A stretch of 64,000 nucleotides of DNA. Source: UBA3941 sp002385665 (GTDB taxonomy: Bacteria > Bacillota > Clostridia > Caldicoprobacterales > UBA3941). A program made the position numbers and the translations under genes. This document shows, in pieces, positions 61,654 through 64,000 of this stretch. Numbering within the stretch: position 1 is the first letter of the stretch; every line of letters starts with the position of its first letter. A model generated the notes under the pieces. The model did no database searches. It was given only the letters and a program-made list of their open reading frames with translations, and was not told where the DNA came from. The stretch is taken from assembly GCA_050949255.1 (NCBI GenBank), contig JBMNFJ010000016.1:434001-498000 (forward strand), in the 5' to 3' direction.

Positions 61654-61684
61654 TCATAAACCTTTTCCCATTCCAATATACATT
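61654..61684 (+). promoter_or_regulatory. Candidate SigE-type promoter for spoIVA
   Basis: TCATAAA (61654-61660), 16-nt spacer, TATACATT (61677-61684; the SigE -10 is close to CATACAHT). SpoIVA is SigE-controlled in known spore formers. One mismatch in the -10 and two in the -35 make this tentative. Confidence 0.3.
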
Positions 61685-61776
61685 ATTATAGATATTTATG
61701 TATGTTGAAGCTGTAATGGTGTCTTTAGCAATCCAATGGTTATAAAGACCATCTAATAACAGGGAGGGGAAAGGTG

Positions 61777-63255
61777 ATGGAGAAATTCGACTTATATCGG
61801 GATATTGCCAAACGTACCGATGGCGATATATACATTGGAGTGGTAGGGCCGGTTAGAACGGGTAAATCCACTCTAATAAAGAGGATAATGGATTTACTGG
61901 TTCTCCCAAACATTGAGAACGAACACAAAAGGGAGAGAGCCATCGATGAGATGCCCCAGAGCGGAGCAGGGCGTACAATTATGACCACCCAACCCAAGTT
62001 TGTGCCCGATGAGGCTATCGAGATCACTATTCGTGAGAATGCCAACTTGAAGATAAGAATGGTAGACTGTGTCGGATACTTGGTAAACGGTGCCATGGGG
62101 CATATGGAAGGAGATAGCCCCAGGATGGTTCGCACTCCCTGGTATGACTATGATATTCCTTTTGAAGAAGCCGCAGAGATTGGCACCAGAAAGGTAATTA
62201 CAGACCACTCTACCATAGGATTGGTAGTGACTACCGACGGGAGCATAACTGATATTTCCCGATCAAATTACATAGAAGCAGAGGAAAGGGTGGTAAGGGA
62301 GCTTAAGGAGCTGGATAAACCCTTTGTAATTATATTAAATTCCAGAACTCCCAACGCCCCCGAAACTATAAATATGAGGGAAGCCCTGGAAGAAAAATAT
62401 GATGTCCCCGTTTTATTATTGGATGTAATGAATTTAACCCTTGAGGATATAGATAATATCCTGAGCAACGTCCTCTTTGAATTTCCATTGACGGAGATCC
62501 GCATAGATATACCTAAATGGGTACAGAGCCTGGATGATGATCATTGGCTCATAGGGCATATATTTGATTCCATAAGGGAATTTACCCAGGATATCACAAG
62601 GGTTAGGGATGTCCATAGAATCAAGGATGCCTTGGGAGATTCTGAATATGTAAATGCTCCAACCATTGCCGAAATAAGCCTGGGGAACGGCAAGGTTCTG
62701 GTGGATATGGAAACTAAACCAGGCATGTTCTACAAGGTCCTCGGGGAGATTAGTGGCTATAATATCCAGGGAGACTACCAACTAGTGGGTCTGTTGAAGG
62801 ATCTGGCAGTGGCAAAGAGGGAATATGACAGGGTGGCCCAGGCCTTGGAGGATGTTAGAAATACCGGCTATGGAACTGTATCCCCATCCATGGAAGAGTT
62901 GGTGCTGGAAGAGCCGGAAATAGTAAAACAGGGCGGCAGATTCGGGGTACGGCTGCGTGCAAGTGCACCATCCCTGCATTTTATTAGGGCGGATATTGAG
63001 ACTGAGGTCTCACCAATCGTTGGCAGTGAGAAACAGAGCGAAGAACTAATTAATTATTTATTGGATGAGTTTGAATCGGATCCTGCAAAGCTTTGGGAAT
63101 CCAACATATTCGGTAAATCCCTTCATGAACTGGTGAAGGAAGGTCTGGCCAACAAGCTGATGAGGATGCCGGAGGATGCCCAGTTTAAGATCCAAGAAAC
63201 CCTGCAGCGTATTATAAACGATGGAAGCGGCGGGCTCATCTGTATAATTCTATGA
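61777..63255 (+). CDS. spoIVA: Spore coat morphogenetic ATPase SpoIVA
   Basis: 492 residues, usual length. Opens EKFDLYRDIAKRTDGDIYIG, Walker A GPVRTGKSTLIKRIM, GAGRTIMTTQPKFVPDEA, MVDCVGYLV (Walker B region) and the conserved ending. It polymerises on the forespore surface as the coat base. ATG 61777 with GGGAGGGG upstream; GTG 61774 possible. Partner SpoVM is too short to be judged here and was not found. Confidence 0.97.
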   Translation: MEKFDLYRDIAKRTDGDIYIGVVGPVRTGKSTLIKRIMDLLVLPNIENEHKRERAIDEMPQSGAGRTIMTTQPKFVPDEAIEITIRENANLKIRMVDCVGYLVNGAMGHMEGDSPRMVRTPWYDYDIPFEEAAEIGTRKVITDHSTIGLVVTTDGSITDISRSNYIEAEERVVRELKELDKPFVIILNSRTPNAPETINMREALEEKYDVPVLLLDVMNLTLEDIDNILSNVLFEFPLTEIRIDIPKWVQSLDDDHWLIGHIFDSIREFTQDITRVRDVHRIKDALGDSEYVNAPTIAEISLGNGKVLVDMETKPGMFYKVLGEISGYNIQGDYQLVGLLKDLAVAKREYDRVAQALEDVRNTGYGTVSPSMEELVLEEPEIVKQGGRFGVRLRASAPSLHFIRADIETEVSPIVGSEKQSEELINYLLDEFESDPAKLWESNIFGKSLHELVKEGLANKLMRMPEDAQFKIQETLQRIINDGSGGLICIIL

Positions 63256-63270
63256 CCAGAATGATCCGTA

Positions 63271-63305
63271 AACAGCTCAAATCCCTAGGATTTGGGCTGT
63301 TTTGT
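63271..63305 (+). terminator. Terminator after spoIVA
   Basis: AACAGC-t-CAAATCC (63271-63284) pairs with GGATTTG-g-GCTGTT (63288-63301), followed by TTGTT. Confidence 0.92.
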
Positions 63306-63453
63306 TATATTTAGGATGGTATTTACATACGGATTAGTATTTAATATACATTATTTTAAGAGTCGAGAGCACATCTTATGAACCGATATCTAGGCTTGAC
63401 AATTCTAGAAAACACCAATAAGTACGAAAAACGACAAAATGTGACATATATCA

Positions 63454-63508
63454 TTGACAAGGATTAAATTTCCTTTTATAATATGCTGCGGAGTAAACAC
63501 TCACTCCG
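63454..63508 (+). promoter_or_regulatory. Consensus promoter with TetR-type operator
   Basis: -35 TTGACA (63454-63459), 17-nt spacer, -10 TATAAT (63477-63482): both hexamers are perfect. Just downstream, CGGAGT-N8-ACTCCG (63489-63508) is an inverted repeat like many TetR operators. It overlaps the transcription start, so tight repression of a strong promoter is expected. Confidence 0.8.
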
Positions 63509-63525
63509 GAGAGGAAGAGGTTTAT

Positions 63526-64000
63526 ATGTCTCTATTAAACAGAAAGGATAGCATTGTAATTACTGCAATCGAGATTATGAGCGAACTTGGGATCCAAGGG
63601 CTCACCACAAAAGAAATTGCCAGAAGGCAGGGTATTTCCGAGGGCACTATATTTAGGTATTTCAGAAGCAAAAACGAGATCATCCTTAGCATGCTAAAGG
63701 AATTTTCACGATTTGACAAGGATATAAGGGATTCTGTTTTGGCCATGGATTTAAACTTTGCTGAGACCTGTCGCGTTTGCATCAATACTTATTCAGATTA
63801 CTATGAGAGCTATCCGGCAATTACCGCCTTGTCCTACAGCTATGACGGACTTATGAATGAGGCTCGGCTTGCAGATTATGTCAGGGGAATACTTAATGCC
63901 CGTATTAACTTTATTAAGGAATTAGTAACCAGGGGCAAGGAGAGAGGGGAGATCCCCCCTCATATCGATGCGGAAGGGCTAGCGGACATTATGGGAGGTA
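63526..64000 (+). CDS. TetR-family regulator, cut by window end
   Basis: Open to the right edge; 158 full codons are visible. The HTH is complete: AIEIMSELGIQGLTTKEIAR then GISEGTIFRYFRSKNEIIL, followed by the start of the ligand-binding helical domain (SYSYDGLMNEARLADYVRG). GAGAGGAAGAGG precedes ATG 63526. Autoregulation via the operator at 63489-63508 is likely. Any gene it controls downstream lies outside the window. Confidence 0.92.
   Translation, partial: MSLLNRKDSIVITAIEIMSELGIQGLTTKEIARRQGISEGTIFRYFRSKNEIILSMLKEFSRFDKDIRDSVLAMDLNFAETCRVCINTYSDYYESYPAITALSYSYDGLMNEARLADYVRGILNARINFIKELVTRGKERGEIPPHIDAEGLADIMGG

Noticed and set aside
1..64000. tRNA, rRNA, CRISPR, transposase and prophage genes
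   Set aside because: No tRNA T-loop consensus with matching acceptor stem, no regularly spaced direct repeats, and no transposase, integrase or phage structural genes were seen.

Overview
The window looks like chromosomal DNA of an endospore-forming, anaerobe-type Bacillota, most likely class Clostridia. It carries spoIIGA-sigE-sigG, spoIIP and spoIVA, a MurE with the meso-diaminopimelate DNPR motif, a hybrid-cluster protein (hcp), a hemerythrin-like protein, a polyamine importer, and many TTG/GTG starts behind strong Shine-Dalgarno (SD) sequences. I do not assign a genus. I see no rRNA, tRNA, CRISPR array, transposase or prophage genes. Intergenic DNA is AT-rich and often holds clear rho-independent terminators.

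Layout. 1-7.9 kb: the 3' end of a hemerythrin-like gene, hcp, an AraC/GyrI-type regulator overlapping a nitroreductase gene, a malate/L-lactate dehydrogenase-family oxidoreductase, malic enzyme, and an orphan NarL-type response regulator. 8.3-12.6 kb: a five-gene surface-protein locus with a DUF11/SpaA-like secreted protein, a SipW-type signal peptidase, two 185-residue TasA/camelysin-like proteins with SipW-type leaders, and a protein with an LPXTG-like (FPPKTG) anchor. 12.8-15.1 kb: radC, msrA, a small lipoprotein gene and an RluA-type pseudouridine synthase. 15.2-22.7 kb (minus strand): serC-serA, then potABCD behind an XRE-cupin regulator with a clear promoter and palindromic operator.

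22.9-34.7 kb is metabolic: a Gfo/Idh dehydrogenase and a TIM-barrel sugar isomerase, a DUF2161 nuclease-like protein, a stand-alone PTS IIC-like permease, an L-sorbose-1-phosphate reductase homologue facing a sorbitol-6-phosphate dehydrogenase homologue, and an operon for a 2-oxoacid dehydrogenase complex with E2 followed by a fused E1 alpha-beta, without E3. A PAP2 membrane protein follows. Two copies of an intergenic palindromic repeat lie at 27.2 and 34.0 kb.

35.0-63.3 kb is core cell biology: a divergent adenylate kinase and a metallophosphoesterase, then the division and cell-wall cluster mraZ-rsmH-ftsL-pbp(spoVD)-murE-murF-mraY-murD-ftsW-murA-ftsQ-DUF881-DUF881-sbp-ftsZ, with no murG, murC, murB or ftsA in it. 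It continues into spoIIGA-sigE-sigG-ylmC-nrdR, then DUF1614-spoIIP-DUF3189-DUF3189-der-plsY-spoIVA. A truncated TetR-family gene with a consensus promoter and operator ends the window.

The genes cooperate in blocks. The dcw block makes lipid II and the Z-ring. The SpoIIGA/SigE/SigG, SpoIIP and SpoIVA block runs engulfment and coat formation. SerC/SerA make serine, PotABCD imports polyamines, and the sorbose/sorbitol enzymes would feed fructose 6-phosphate into glycolysis. The least ordinary items are the SipW/TasA-like locus, the fused E1 with E2 but no E3, the repeat pair, the structured leader upstream of serC, and the gaps in the dcw cluster.
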